NCBI GenBank assembly: GCA_028532985.1
Contig: JANCIK010000012.1
Span: forward strand, 1,488,001 to 1,552,000
Direction: 5' to 3'
DNA from: Stropharia rugosoannulata
Taxonomy: Eukaryota; Basidiomycota; Agaricomycetes; Agaricales; Strophariaceae
Length of the DNA stretch: 64,000 bases
Shown: positions 33,352 through 44,867 of the stretch, one piece after another
How positions within the stretch are numbered: the stretch's first letter is position 1
How the letters are laid out: every line of letters begins with the position of its first letter
Program-made: the position numbers and the translations under genes
The notes under the pieces: generated by a model
Databases searched by the model: none
Told to the model about the DNA's origin: nothing
The model's input: only the letters and a program-made list of their open reading frames with translations

Positions 33352-33837
33352 GCGAGCTCCGCATGAATGGCGAGTTGCCTCAATAGCACGGTAAATTGGC
33401 GAGCAACAGCAGTGCGCTGATATCGGAGAGCCATAGCAGAGAGCAAAGAAACTCTCAACTGGGGACAGTTGAATTTATAGTGGGGGGGAGAGATGGCCTA
33501 GCCAAGCAGGGATAAATCTAGGAGCTTAAGGAGATAGGACAGAGAGATCAGGAGCTCAAGATGGGAGCGGAAGCTGTTGGGCACATACCTGCAAGTGCGC
33601 GCCTGGTCATATGCGCGCATCGCACTTGTACTCGTGCAAAAGAAAACTGGCTGTTTTTGAGAAGAAACAAGGTGCTTAGGATCACACAGGAGGAAGATAA
33701 AAAGAGAATTGTAATTCCAAAGCATATAATACTAGACAAAGCTATTCTACATATGCTAGATAGAATAGTAAGGGAGGGCACAAGAAAGAAAGATAAAAAG
33801 AAAAACAGGCGCCAAAATGCGCGTCCCACAGCAAGAC
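33352..33837 (+). other. Gypsy internal remnant with polypurine-like tract
   Basis: No pol domain is readable. At about 33459-33492 the phrase GGGGACAGTTGAATTTATAG followed by TGGGGGGGAGAG closely resembles the true 3' polypurine region at 36366-36395. The antisense gene therefore lies between two polypurine-like tracts. Confidence 0.55.
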
Positions 33838-35851
33838 TCAAGTCTCCATAATATCGCCCTCGTTAACAGCGTCTTCATCAGCAGAAGCCTCTGGGCTTGA
33901 GTCGTCGACAACGACGGGAGAAGACTTGTACGACCGAACAGGCGCCTTGCCTTTGCCTTTACCCTTGCCTTTGCTTTTAGGAACCGATGCGCGGACCTTG
34001 GAAGCTTTAGAAGGCTGAGGGGCGGGGATGAAAGATGAGGGGTCTTGACGAGGGTGCGCGGGATCGAAAAAGGAGGAAGAAGGAAGGGCGTCGATGGGGT
34101 GTTCAGGATCCAAAGGCTGACACAGAGCATCGTAGGACGCGCAGAGAGCCGAGAGATCCATATGATGCAAGGCGTCAAAAGTCTCGCAATTGGTGAAATG
34201 CACGCCTATCACGACGTTCGTAGGGAGGGTCGCAGCCATGGCCTGCGCAAGCTGGACGAGCTGGATCAGCTCGGCGAAGTACAGGCGCTGAAGGCCTCGG
34301 CGGGACTCTTCCGCGGCGCGCGCCTGCTGACCATAGGCCTCGAGACAAGCAAAAGAAGCTTGAAGCTCTGAAAAGAAGAGAAGTTAACAAAAGGGAAGGA
34401 AAAGTAAGATAAAGGATGCGCGCATACCACGGGGAGAAGTCCGATGCCAGCCAGAAGTCCCCTCAAGGGCACTGTCGAGTTCGGTACTGGTCATCGTATG
34501 AAGACAAGGGCCCTGATTGCCCAAGCGACAACTCGCACATTTCCTGCCAGGGCCGCGCAGGAGACAAAACGTCTTGTGAGAAGCGGTGTCGGAAGACTCG
34601 TCCTGAGGACGCCCGCAAAGGGAGCAAGAAAACCCGGGCTAGGGTTGGGAAAGAGTTAGTTAGATGAATACAAATTTTAAAAGGGACACGAGACGTACGA
34701 TTATGGCAGCGTTCAGCTGCTCCTCGGAAGGCAGTTGGCGCATCTGAATGGCGTCAGGCAAGGGCTTGCCCGCCAAGGCAAGCGACGCGGAATAGACACC
34801 GGGGAGGAGATTATAGATGGGATAGGTAGACTGGTAGGCAACTTTTGAGTTGTCCATGCCTACCAGACGAGGAAGCTCGGGGAGGCCACTGGGGACCACC
34901 TCCAAAGGCACCACCTTAGTGTGCGACGCGCGTTTCTTGGAAGAGGGGGCAGAAGTGCGCGCACGAGACGGACCGGCTACGGCCTCTTGGATTACTAGAA
35001 AAGCATCAAGAAGGAAGAAAAGGCCAGTGATTAAGGAAACGTTACCAGGAGTCTCGGGGGCGGAGCGCGTACGCTTAGCTAATGGAAGGTCGGGGATTGG
35101 CAGGGATGAAAGGGGGACAGGAACAGTGTGTTTGTGCTTGGCAGGCGCAGTGGGGGCAGGCACAGTAGGAACTGGTGAGGTGCGCGCAGAAGGCACCGGG
35201 TCTGGGGAAGGGGGCGGTGGAGTGGACGATGCGCGCGTTTGATCGGGCGGGGGCGCGGCTGTTGTCCCGACAGTGCCAGAGGCCTCCGTTTCTGGCGCAG
35301 CCATTTCTATGTCGGATGGCGCAAGAGGGAGGTACTGCAGGCGGGGCTCGGGCTCGACCCCAGGCGACCAGGACGAAGGGAATGCGCTGGTGAAAGCGCG
35401 TTTGTAAGAAGTCAACTATAGAGGGTGGTCAGCGCATGTCTTTAAAAATAAAAATAAAAATAAAGAAGCAGAAGGGACTTACAGGCTCCAGCGCGGGCTT
35501 GGAAAACCATATGACGCGCTTGGTGATATCTTCTGAGTCCCATCCAAAGACGGGATCGTCATCTCCGGAGGCCAGGATAGAGAGTAGGAGACATAGCTCA
35601 TGCGTTCCCGCATGATGAGTCCCATCCACGGGAAATGCGCGCACATGACGCTCGACGGCGAGCCCGAATTGTTCGCGAAGGGAGACGAAATGGGCAAGGT
35701 CTTCGGGGCCCAGTTTGTCACGGGCTCCCATGTCCTCGAAAGCGTCGTACTGTGCTAACATGGGACGGAGACGGTGGAAGTGGTCTGAGCGGTCGAGGGC
35801 GCGCTCGTCTTTTTGAAGCTGGAGTAACTTGTTAACTCCGCGGAACGCCAT
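33838..35851 (-). CDS. Antisense gypsy gene with cysteine cluster
   Basis: Five exons (35851-35483, 35415-35046, 34994-34699, 34638-34428, 34367-33838) join in phase to 591 residues, all with GT..AG introns of 61-70 bases or fewer. The first exon is a helical domain (MAFRGVNKLLQLQKDERAL), the second and third contain Pro-rich and KKRASHTKVV segments. Exon 4 has CSLC, then a Cys, then CASCRLGNQGPC, spacing C-x2-C-x16-C-x8-C-x2-C-x6-C, a probable zinc cluster. Exon 5 starts with a coiled coil and ends in Ser/Pro/Lys-rich tail. The position antisense before the 3' LTR and the organisation parallel the KDZ-1 gene at 29923-32185. I know similar antisense hypothetical proteins from basidiomycete genomes, but no function. 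Confidence 0.68.
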
Positions 35852-36395
35852 GAAGCTTGATGGTTCAGGGAAAGAGAAAAGTAAGGGAAGCAGTAAGGGT
35901 GCAGAGAGGGAAGCGAGAGAAAGAAAGAACGAGAGGGACAAGGAGGACTTGTTATATACGCAGGAGAGAATAGCGAAGGAAAATTCTGGAGTATGGGAGA
36001 AGCGGACGGCGATGAGCGCATGTCGAATAAACTTACCGGCAATATGCTAGGACAGCGGGATGCAAAAAGAAGGTCCAGCAAGGTCCAGAAAGGAAAAGAA
36101 AAGGCCTGACTAGGAAAAATGACCCAAGGAATTCAGCGGGAGGTGCGGTGCGCGTATGAGCGCGGTGGCGGTTGTCTAGAATAAGCTAGTCGAGAAAGGT
36201 CGGGTAGGGATACCCAAAGAGGAAACCAGGAGGCTGGGTAGAGATAGTGACTCAGACGGAAGCGCCATATTAACCACATAAGTCAGTAGCTGAGCCGTAA
36301 TGCAGGACAACGGGGTACGGGTGAACTGTTATCAAGGAAGCGATGCGCGCATCTGAAGTTGACTGAGGACAGTCAAGATTTTAGTGGGGGGGAGA
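35852..36395. other. Upstream of antisense gene, ending in 3' polypurine tract
   Basis: This is non-coding DNA. It would contain the promoter of the antisense gene near its left part. At 36384-36395 AGTGGGGGGGAGA lies directly before the 3' LTR and serves as plus-strand primer site. Confidence 0.65.
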
Positions 36396-37605
36396 TGACA
36401 GGGCTGCTTTTTGGCTACAGGTGTAAACAGTCAGAAGGTTCATTAGTGGGACAGCTGCGCGCGGGAAAACACAGAGGGACTAGAGTGGAGCCTGACTCAT
36501 AGTCTATAGCTATCAGCGCGCTTTATGACTATAAGCGCCTGCGCGCACCGTATTGCGAGAGAGATCGGTCAGCGAGCTGCACAGCCTAAAGTGCATAGTC
36601 TGGTCATCTGTGCAAGCGATCGGAGAGGCGTAGAACGGTTAAGCACCAGCGAAGTGCGGTGTGAGTACAGCTGAGCAAGTACCAAGGGCGGTGTGAAGGG
36701 CTGTGCGCGCATCTCATGTGCGCGCATCGCAAAGGCAGAATTTGCCTAAGTCCACACATCATGTGACCGTGGCGGCGCGCATCAAAAGACGCGCAAAAGC
36801 CCGAGGGAACGAACGACATGCGCGCAGCGAATGCCAAGGGGCTGGGACACTAGAGGGAAGCCCGGATGCGATGCGCGGACCTTTGGCCGCGCATTGCTAG
36901 TATTTACTTCACCATATCATTAGTACACATGCACGCATTGCATATAAACCTGTATCCTTGTCTATAGTAATTAAGCAATTGTCTACCCACTAGATCTGTG
37001 TGCTGGGTTCCGTCCCAGGCCGTCAGCGGGCTGTGTTTAGCTTTTGTTAGGGTTTTAACTGTGAAGTGTTTGTGAATCATAGGAGTTTTGGATAGCTTCT
37101 GGCCACCGGGTCATTTGGAGAGCTCAGTAAGGAGTCAGTACAACCGTGTACGGAAACTCGCACTGTAGTGTTTAGACTGTGAGACTGCACCGCCGGGTGA
37201 AAGACTTTGGAGAGTCTTGGGATTGTTGGACTTTGGAGAGTCCGCGCATCACACGAGGTCACCGGACCCGGAAGTGCGCGCAGCGAAGCCGTTCACTAAA
37301 ACAACTTATTTCATTCATCATTTTGCCTAGCGCACGCCACTAGCAACCGGGCTCTATCCGAGATTTACTAGAATTAAACCCCTCCTTACAAACGAACTTG
37401 CAGGCACTACTTGCTGTTACAAAGACTAGAGGACACGAGGTGTGCGCATCGCACGCCCAGAATGGGAACCAGAGCAGAGCATAGATTATACTAGCCATTT
37501 AGTTGAGGGCGTTCGCTCGATCTAAGGGATAGGATCTCGCTCCGCTGGGTGTGTGTGTGTGTTGTGTTTTGCGATTTCGAGTCTAGCTACGCAGTAGACC
37601 TCTCA
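36396..37605 (+). repeat. Gypsy 3' LTR
   Basis: This 1210-bp copy of the 5' LTR differs mainly by C/T and G/A transitions and by a 15-base longer GCGCGCATC repeat near 36710. CCGC follows, matching the base pairs before the 5' LTR. Confidence 0.9.
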
Positions 37606-38881
37606 CCGCGTGGCAACATTGTCGGACACTCATCCCACAAGATCCTTATTGTCGGATCCATATGCCAAGCGTAGCGATCCTCACTACCATGCCTTATTTT
37701 GCATCCCTGAACGTGTTTGCGAGAAGCTCAGGGGCAGCATCCCTGATATTCAAATCGACCTTCCTTTCATGACTGAGACTTTCTCTCCGTGCATGGATGA
37801 GGCTCAGCCAGGGAAGCAGCTCTTGGATTTATTTCCTAACCGCATACATTTCCGTCCTAGGTCTGAGTATGTCCCTGTTGAACACAAGGACGTCTCTGAC
37901 TTCGACAGTGACCTTGTCGCGTACCACGAGTGGATTCGTCTCCACATCGAAAATGTGCGTCACAAACATTATAACTCCATCCGCAAGAAAGCGGAGGAGA
38001 TCCAAGACGCAATCTTGATTGGCACGGACGCCTCTGTCCCTGCCAGCAAGCTGCACCAAGCCCTCGCGGGTGCGGTGCTATATCAAAATGGTGTACGTAT
38101 TGATGATGTCAAGTACGTCGCTGGAAAAGTCCTCGCTCCTGATGCAGAGCTTGCGGCTATTCGCTATGCTATTGTCCGTGCACTACAACGAGACAACTGC
38201 ACTAACATTCATTTGTTTACGGACTCTCTCTCTTCTGCTAGGAGAGCCCTGGACCCATCCATCCACTCCGGCCAAGGTCACTCCTTGGCTGTCTGCCGCG
38301 TCTTAGACGAATGGTTCTCTAAGGACCCTTCGCACTCCATTACATTCGTCGATGTCCCATCCAAATCGGAGTGGGGCATTCATCATGAAGCTCACCTTTT
38401 ATTAAAGGCCCAACCCCGGGTACTTGGCAGGTACCAGGATTCTTCCTTGGACAGCTGCCGCAAAGCGGTAGCTGATCAACAATTACGGGCCTGGCGTCAA
38501 CTGTTCTTTCAAGATACAGATCACGCAGGACATAACTTCCTCCAACTCGACTCTATCGATGGAGAACACTGTATCAAGCCATCATACACCAAGGGTGGAT
38601 CTTGGCTCTCATCTTGTGGGGATTCAATTTCGCTCACATTGCACATGACCCGTTGCCTACTAGGGCATGCGCCTATCGGCGCTTACTTTAAGCGGTTTAA
38701 TATTGATGAAAAGTACTCCTGTGACTGCAGGGTTCTCCTCCAGACCAGGCAACATCTGTTTGAGTGTCCCTTACTCAAGCACTTGTACAACAGTGTTCCG
38801 ACTTACCTCCCTACACTTCTCAAATTCTTGCGAGACAACCCTACTGTCTTTGCTAACTCTCCCCCTGCCGGGGTTGGATAA
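37606..38881 (+). CDS. LINE ORF2, 3' part: RNase H and terminal Cys-His motif
   Basis: After the CCGC duplication (37606-37609) the ORF2 frame resumes at 37610 as Val-Ala-Thr-Leu-Ser, continuing Val-Tyr-Arg from 17489. It encodes 423 residues. An RNase H domain shows GTDASVPASK, a Glu in DAELAAIRY and LFTDSLSSARR. A terminal CDCRVLLQTRQHLFEC gives the Cys-Cys-His-Cys motif usual at the end of such LINE proteins. No other stop or frameshift is present, so ORF2 was intact before the gypsy insertion. Confidence 0.88.
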
Positions 38882-39328
38882 CAGCTTTGGAGGCCTTGCA
38901 GTGATTGTGATGATCGCCAGCCACGGCCAGCTTCAGTGTTAATGGCGTGCACCCCATCAGCCTGATCCCTGTCCTTAAATGGTGCATGATGAGTGACTGT
39001 TGGGGCTTTCCAGGTCTCATCACCAGAAGGGTTTCAGACAAAGCCTTTAGGTGCGGTGCATGGTGAACCATGACTGGGTGCTTCGGCCATCACAGAGTAA
39101 GGAGCCTCCACTAGCTTTTCCGACATGACACGCCATTTGGCATGTCTGGTCCTTGTCTGATGCATTACCTGCTTTGCCTTGTTCCATGCGTTGCATTTCA
39201 CCTGGGGTGTATGTTTCCCCTTCTACTGTAGGTAGTATTCTGTGATGTATTTCGCAGCACGGACTGTGTTCGGACACCGCATAATAAATTGGCGCAAGCC
39301 ATGATTACAAAAAAAAAAAAAAAAAAAA
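38882..39328 (+). other. LINE 3' UTR and poly(A) tail
   Basis: Non-coding sequence ends in 20 consecutive A residues (39309-39328), directly before the second copy of the 14-bp target duplication. This is the signature of target-primed reverse transcription. Confidence 0.85.
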
Positions 39329-39342
39329 GACCAACAGCTGCC

Positions 39343-39920
39343 AGAGTTGACCACATGCTAACTGGGTCATGCAGAATGAGAGCCAAGTGTGATTTCAGCT
39401 CGTTCTGAACATGACTGTGGATGTACCCAGCAGCAGCAGTCGACTTGCTTGTCCATATGTCGTGTTCCTCGATGTCAGCCATAGACGGCATGAGAGAGAG
39501 CACAGGATGCTTGCATTCACCTGTAACCAAATGCCATAGCTCCTGAGAGCGTAACCATGCTTTCATGTTGCAAGACCAGAGTTGGTAGTTGGCAGTGCTC
39601 AGTTTGTCAAACTGAGGTGTTACAATGAAACTCATAGTTGCAGGTGAAGCGAAGTGGTCAACAACATGATGTGGTATGAGGTGGTAGCTGAGAATGGTGC
39701 AAACAATGTGGCAAAGTTGTGAGACGAGCTGGGCTGAAATGCACGAGCAGCGGGCAGAACACTTGCAGTATCACAATTAGGCTGAGTTGAGCACTTGCAG
39801 TAAAATGTCGATTGCACGAGCAGCAGTGAACCGATTGACATGAGACTGTGCAAGGTGGTAGTTCAAAGATGCAGAACATGTGTGATCGAGTTGTGCAAAC
39901 GACAGTGACGATGTGCTAGT
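39343..39920 (-). pseudogene. Copia gag N-terminus and leader, parted from 9738-12047
   Basis: On the minus strand, ATG near 39635 starts MSFIVTPQFDKLSTANYQLW, matching the Gag at 62073. The frame runs to the LINE edge and would continue at 12047. Leader sequence fills 39636-39920 and then breaks off at plus-strand copia DNA, so the LTR is missing. The Gag lacks part of its C-terminus relative to the intact element: protease follows closely after STLAAVGQMAHS. Confidence 0.8.
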
Positions 39921-42681
39921 TGCATGTCCCCAAGTTGTGCAACAATCTGCTTGCATGCCTGTACCTCACCAAGCACTCTGGCATCCTGATTGAGATTGAT
40001 GCAAAGAAGATATACTTCAACCACTCTGGCATAACCATCTTCACTGCAACCATCAATACATTGCACTCTGGCATTCTGGATGGTCTCACTTGTCCCATTT
40101 GCGAATCTGCATGCTCTGCTTCATTGTCATCCACTCTACCCCTCAATGCAGAGCTCTGGCATCGTCGTTGCGCACATCACAGCCATGCACACATCAACAA
40201 GCTGCTTTCGAAGGACCTGGTCACTGGCATGCTCGTAACATCGAAAGAGCAACCAGATCCAATTTGCGAACCATGCTTAGCTGGCAAGATGACATCTGGC
40301 ACATTTCCCAGCTCAACTCGCAAATCGACCAAACCACTTGAATTGGTGCATTCTGACTTGCATGGTCTGCTCTCAGTGCCCACGCCTGAGGGACATCGCT
40401 ACTGGATCACATTCATCGACGACTGCACTCACCTGCATGCTGTCATGTTCCTAAAGTGCAAGTTGGACGCATTCGATGCATTCAAGGTGTACAAGGCATA
40501 TGCAGAGAATCAGCTAAACGCGAAAATCAAGGCTATGCAGGATGACAAGGCTGGTGAATACATGTCAAACAAGTTTATCAGGTTTATGGAGCAATGCGGC
40601 ATTCATAGGCGCCACAGCACATGCAATCGGCCTCAGCAGAATGGTGTTGCTGAACGCGCCAATCGCACTATTGCTGAGCACGTCACTGCAATGCTGGTAG
40701 AGGCAAAGCTCCCACTCTCATTTTGGCGACTTGCAGTGTTTGCTTACATTCACGTGTGGAACAGGCTTTGGTTGTGCTGCGTATGTCTTTGTGCAGAGAG
40801 ACAAACACAAGTCACTGCAACCACATGTTGAGAAATGCATCTTCGTTGGTTATCCTACAGGCTACAATGGCTGGCAGTTCTACAATCCGTCCACTAAGAA
40901 GTATGTGATCTCGGAACGTGCTATCTTTGACAAACACAGCTTTCCTGGTTTGAAGGTCACTTCACCAATCAACCTGTTTCCAAAGGGCATGCCTTCACAC
41001 TTCTCAGATGTGCCAGATTCTGGGGGGGATTCAACTGCTGCCTATTTGCCTGACTTGGACAGTGATGACTCGGACGCACCAACTGCACCTCCTTCGGCGG
41101 GACCAGCACCATCTGACTCGTCATCTGACGACGAACAAGCAGGCACTCAAGGGCAACAACGCAGACAGATGGCAAGATGCAGCAAATGCAGAGTACAACA
41201 CACTGTTGCAGAACAACACTTGGGAAATCGTGGACTTGCCACCTGGTGCAAAGGCTATTGGTTCTGGTTGGGTCTTCAAGGTCAAACGTCACGCAGATGG
41301 CACTGTGGAGCGTTACAAGGCTCGTATCGTCGCAAAGGGCTATAGTCAACGTCCTGGAGTCGATTACACTGAAGTCTTTGCTCCCACCTTCCGTCCAGCA
41401 ACCTTGCGCATGATACTGGCTATTGCAGCTGCAGAGGACCTTGAGCTACGTTCTGTGGACATCTCGTCTGCATTCACCAATGGTGACTTGGATGAGGACA
41501 TCTATATGCTGCAACCTGAGGGATTTCACGAAGGCACACCAAACAAGGTCTGCAAGCTGCACAAATTGCTTTACAGTCTCAAGCAATCAGCTAGGCAGTG
41601 GAACACAAAGTTGCATTCAGTTCTCACTGATATGGGCTTCAAGCGTGTGGAAGCAGACAGGTCAGTGTACATCTACTCAGATGGCACAGTTTGCATTTTT
41701 GTGCCCATCTACATTGACGACATCATGTTTGCATCCAAATCGACTTCATCCATTGACCGTGCTGTGAAGCAACTCAGTGAACGATTCAAATGCAGGGATC
41801 TTGGTGCAACGGAGTTTCTACTAGGTGTTGGCATTACCAGGGATCGCAGCAAACGCAAGATTTCGCTTCACCAGCGCCAGTTCATTCTGGACATGCTTGA
41901 ACATTACAGTATGCAAGATGCAATTCCTGTCACCACTCCCATGTCAGCTGGCACTGTCCTCACTCGTGCAATGGCACCTAGCAGTTCTGACGACATCGAG
42001 TTCATGCAAAACGTTCCCTACCTCAGCGCCATCGGTTCCCTTCAGTATCTCGCCACAATGACACGCCCTGACATCGCACACACTGTGTCTTACCTCGCAC
42101 GCTTTAACAGCAATCCTGGACCGCAGCATTGGACAGCAGTCAAGCACTTGTTCAAGTATCTGAAAGGAACACTTGAGTACAAGTTGGTTTACTCTGGTTC
42201 GCTTGGTACAGACCTATTCACAACTTACTGTGATGCTGCACACGGCGACTGCAAGGACACTAGACGCTCTACAGGTGGATACGTCGTTCTCATGGCTGGT
42301 GGTGCAATTAGCTGGTCTAGCAAATTGCAGAGCATTGTGACGCTCTCTACCACTGAAGCTGAGTTTGTGGCTGCGGTTGAGGCTGGCAAGGAGATCTCCT
42401 GGATGTGCAACATACTGCGGGAGTTTGGCTTCACGATTCCAGTTCCCTCCACACTGCACATTGACAACCAGTCTGCTATCAGTGTATCGAAGAACCCAGA
42501 GCACCACGGACGCATGAAGCACCTCGACCTTCGTTTCTACTGGTTACGCGACGCTGTACAGAACAGAGTCATTACACCCTCGTTTATACCCACAACACAA
42601 CAGGTGGCTGACATTCTCACCAAACCGCTCTCTGCAGCGAAAGTAGATTACTGTCGCTCTCACATGGGAGTTCGACCATAG
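39921..42681 (+). pseudogene. Copia pol remnant, plus strand
   Basis: It begins mid-protease (HVPKLCNNLLACLYL), continues through pre-integrase and integrase to about 40770, where a deletion removes the segment between WNRL and the VFG motif and shifts frame. A second deletion in the linker near 41138 joins DDEQ to the RT upstream region and restores a frame of about 500 residues through YIDD and RNase H to VRP at 42681. The 5' LTR, gag and half of protease are gone. Confidence 0.85.
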
Positions 42682-42723
42682 TGTATATACTGTAGTATAG
42701 AGACTGCCTTGGTCACGGGGGAG

Positions 42724-42927
42724 TGTTAGATTACATAGGATTGGACTGACCATCAGCAGTAGATTAGATATCACGTACTATAATTAGTACACTCCATATA
42801 TAGTTAATCTCGCTTATGGTAGTATATAAGGCATGTACTAGTGTAGATGCCTTATAATCTCTTACCACCACCATCTCTGTGTGAGTTAGGTTTGCTCTCT
42901 GTGCCTGTAAGGAGTTTGCTTTCAACA
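42724..42927 (+). repeat. Copia 3' LTR, subtype B
   Basis: It is 204 bp, starts TGTTAGATTACATAGG after GGGGGAG and ends GCTTTCAACA. It terminates the preceding remnant. Confidence 0.88.
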
Positions 42928-43029
42928 GATATCTAATCTACTGCTGATGGTCAAGTCCAAAATCCTGTGTAATCTAACACCACCTGAGTTAGGGGCGCTC
43001 TCTGTGCCTATAAGTGTCTGCTTTTAACA
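42928..43029. repeat. Joined LTR fragments
   Basis: 42928-42979 is the inverted first 52 bases of a subtype B LTR. 42980-43029 is the last 50 bases of a subtype A LTR in plus orientation, followed by the primer site at 43030. This is a recombination scar that stands in for the missing 5' LTR of the next gag. Confidence 0.8.
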
Positions 43030-44867
43030 GGTTATGAGCCCTGTGCTCTGAGCAGTCCCTACTCATTGCTACTCTCTCTTATTCTCAGTCTCCTTTCACC
43101 TGGGTGGCTTGGTACTTAACCTAACACTCATTCGTGCTCGTTTCGCCTTGTTGTTTCACGAGCAGGACCGCCATGTCACGACCGTCGTTCTGGTACCACT
43201 CTCGTTCTGCCAGCTCAATCGGTCCTCGCGCAATTTGCTCTTTTTCTTTACAGGTCCTCTGCACTCTCTTGGTTTCACCAGAGACTGCTTCAGCTTTGGG
43301 CTTCCCAGAGCTGTCCGCTCTTTTGCGCATTTAGGGCTTCCCTGATCGTTGCCCCACTCTGTTCTTTCGAGGATCCACCCTTCATACGATCCCCTCGCTA
43401 CCTGCCAACTGCCACGTCACTACGCTCTGTCGTTCATCTGCAATCGACCGGTCTTCACCAGAGTGCTCAACTCCTCGAGTTAGGACCTCAAAATTTGTTC
43501 AGCTCACTGCGACCTCGCATCGACGTCGACTCCGTTGCAACTCAGCATACCATTTCCTTCATCATCGATACATCGAGCCCCCAACTCTCATCTCGATCAG
43601 TTGCATCGTTGTCGAGCAATTCACACTTTAGTACCCAAGTGCTCAACTCCTCAAGTTTGCAACTCCAATTTTGTCATCGTTGCTGCGCCCCGAGTTCGTC
43701 ATTGTTACCCCTATAACTTGGCAGTCCTAGGTTTTGCGTGTTCGACTATCGGTCCACCCACTCTCACGTCGATCACATCTCTCATCATTCCGCAATCATG
43801 TCTTCTTCATCAACACCTCAATTCCCCAAACTGAACTCTGTTAACTATCCATCATGGTCTGCATCCATGAAGGCCTGGCTTCGTTCTCATGGTGTTTGGT
43901 GCATTGTTTCTGGTGAATCTACCAAACCCAGACTGTCCTCACCGCCTACTGCAGCTGAGGAGACTGCACTTGAAGCATGGTTAACGAAATGGGACAAGGC
44001 AGCTGGTATCATCTTCCTGGCAGTGGAGAATGACCAAATGATACATCTTAACAATGATTCTGACGATCCAGTCAAGATGGGGTCTGCACTCGCATCTGTG
44101 CACCTCCAGAAGCGTCCTGGTACACGCTTCAATGCCTACAACGACCTGTTTTCTATCAGGAAGCAGGAAGACGAGACCTTGCAGTCTTTGATGAACAGAG
44201 TGGACACTGCCATTTGCAGGATCCAGGATTTGCGACCTGACAAGTATGACCTCACTAACTTGGATGAAGAACTCACCTGCATGACGCTTATCCGTGCACT
44301 ACCTGATGAGTACAGCGCATTTGCATCGTCTCTGTTGCTTCGAGACACTCTCAACAAGACTGTGCTGCAGCAGGCCTTTGTGACAGAGGAAGCACAACAA
44401 CGACATCGTGCTGCTGAAGCATCTGCTGTTGCACTTGCACTTGCTGCATGCCAGAAAGCAGTCTCTGACTCGCCTACTGGGCCATGCACGTTTTGCGGGT
44501 TAGACGGACACATGCAATCGACATGCTTTCGATTTGAGCGTGCACGGAAGGATGTAAGGTCGTCTGCACAACAGGGTGCATTGCAGAAGCAAGGGAAATC
44601 GAGGGGTAGAGGGAAGGGCAAGCAGAAGGCAAATGCTGCAAAGGAAGAAAGCGAATCAACTGAAGAGTTTGCTGGTTCTGCAAGTGCTCGCTCCTCTAAT
44701 GACTCTGGCATTGACACTGACTATGAATGGCTTGCAGACACGGGCGCTACTAGCCATATGACGTCTCATCGAGAATGGATGTACAATTACAAGCCTCACA
44801 TCATTCCCATTTGTCTTGCAGACCATACTATAGTATACTCGGCCGGTATAGGGTCAGTTGTCATCCA
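43030..44867 (+). pseudogene. Copia leader and gag-protease fragment
   Basis: Primer site and leader (43030-43797) resemble 2932-3699. Gag starts at ATG 43798 and stays open through a CCHC knuckle (CTFCGLDGHMQSTC) and protease LADTGATSHM to Val-Val-Ile-His, where the 1.05-kb TIR element begins at 44868. Many Arg codons have become Cys or His compared with the intact copy, the pattern of CpG transitions. Integrase sequence found beyond the insert does not continue this break point. Confidence 0.82.

Larger units (their letters stand above)
17490..37605 (+). mobile_element. Gypsy-type LTR element, pol-deficient, with antisense gene
   Basis: LTRs lie at 17490-18684 and 36396-37605. They start TGACAGGG and end CTCTCA, and the element is flanked by a CCGC duplication (17486-17489 and 37606-37609). 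Differences between the LTRs are one 15-bp length change plus roughly a dozen or more transitions, mostly at CpG, so the insertion is fairly young. Internal DNA encodes Gag and protease and then is interrupted by KDZ-1. No RT, RNase H or integrase appears on the far side. A five-exon antisense gene fills 33838-35851. The sequence TGCGCGCA and close variants is dispersed through LTRs and internal DNA. Confidence 0.88.
12062..39328 (+). mobile_element. LINE with EN, RT and RNase H, split by nested insertions
   Basis: A 14-bp duplication GACCAACAGCTGCC lies at 12048-12061 and at 39329-39342. The second copy directly follows a run of 20 A residues, so the whole block behaves as one target-primed LINE insertion into a minus-strand copia. 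ORF1 and ORF2 overlap by ATGA. ORF2 is interrupted by the gypsy element at 17490-37605. The architecture (zinc-knuckle ORF1, AP endonuclease, RT, RNase H, terminal Cys-His motif) fits fungal Tad1-like LINEs. The first 1.5 kb also carries an antisense copia gag remnant, so the true LINE 5' boundary is uncertain. Confidence 0.85.

Noticed and set aside
21965..33359. A perfect target-site duplication for KDZ-1
   Set aside because: GCAAGCTG and GCGAGCTC agree at only 6 of 8 positions. I keep the boundary from the terminal repeats but do not claim an exact duplication.
33352..33837. Continuation of the gypsy pol frame after KDZ-1
   Set aside because: Frames across the junction meet stops within about 15 codons and lack RT or integrase motifs.
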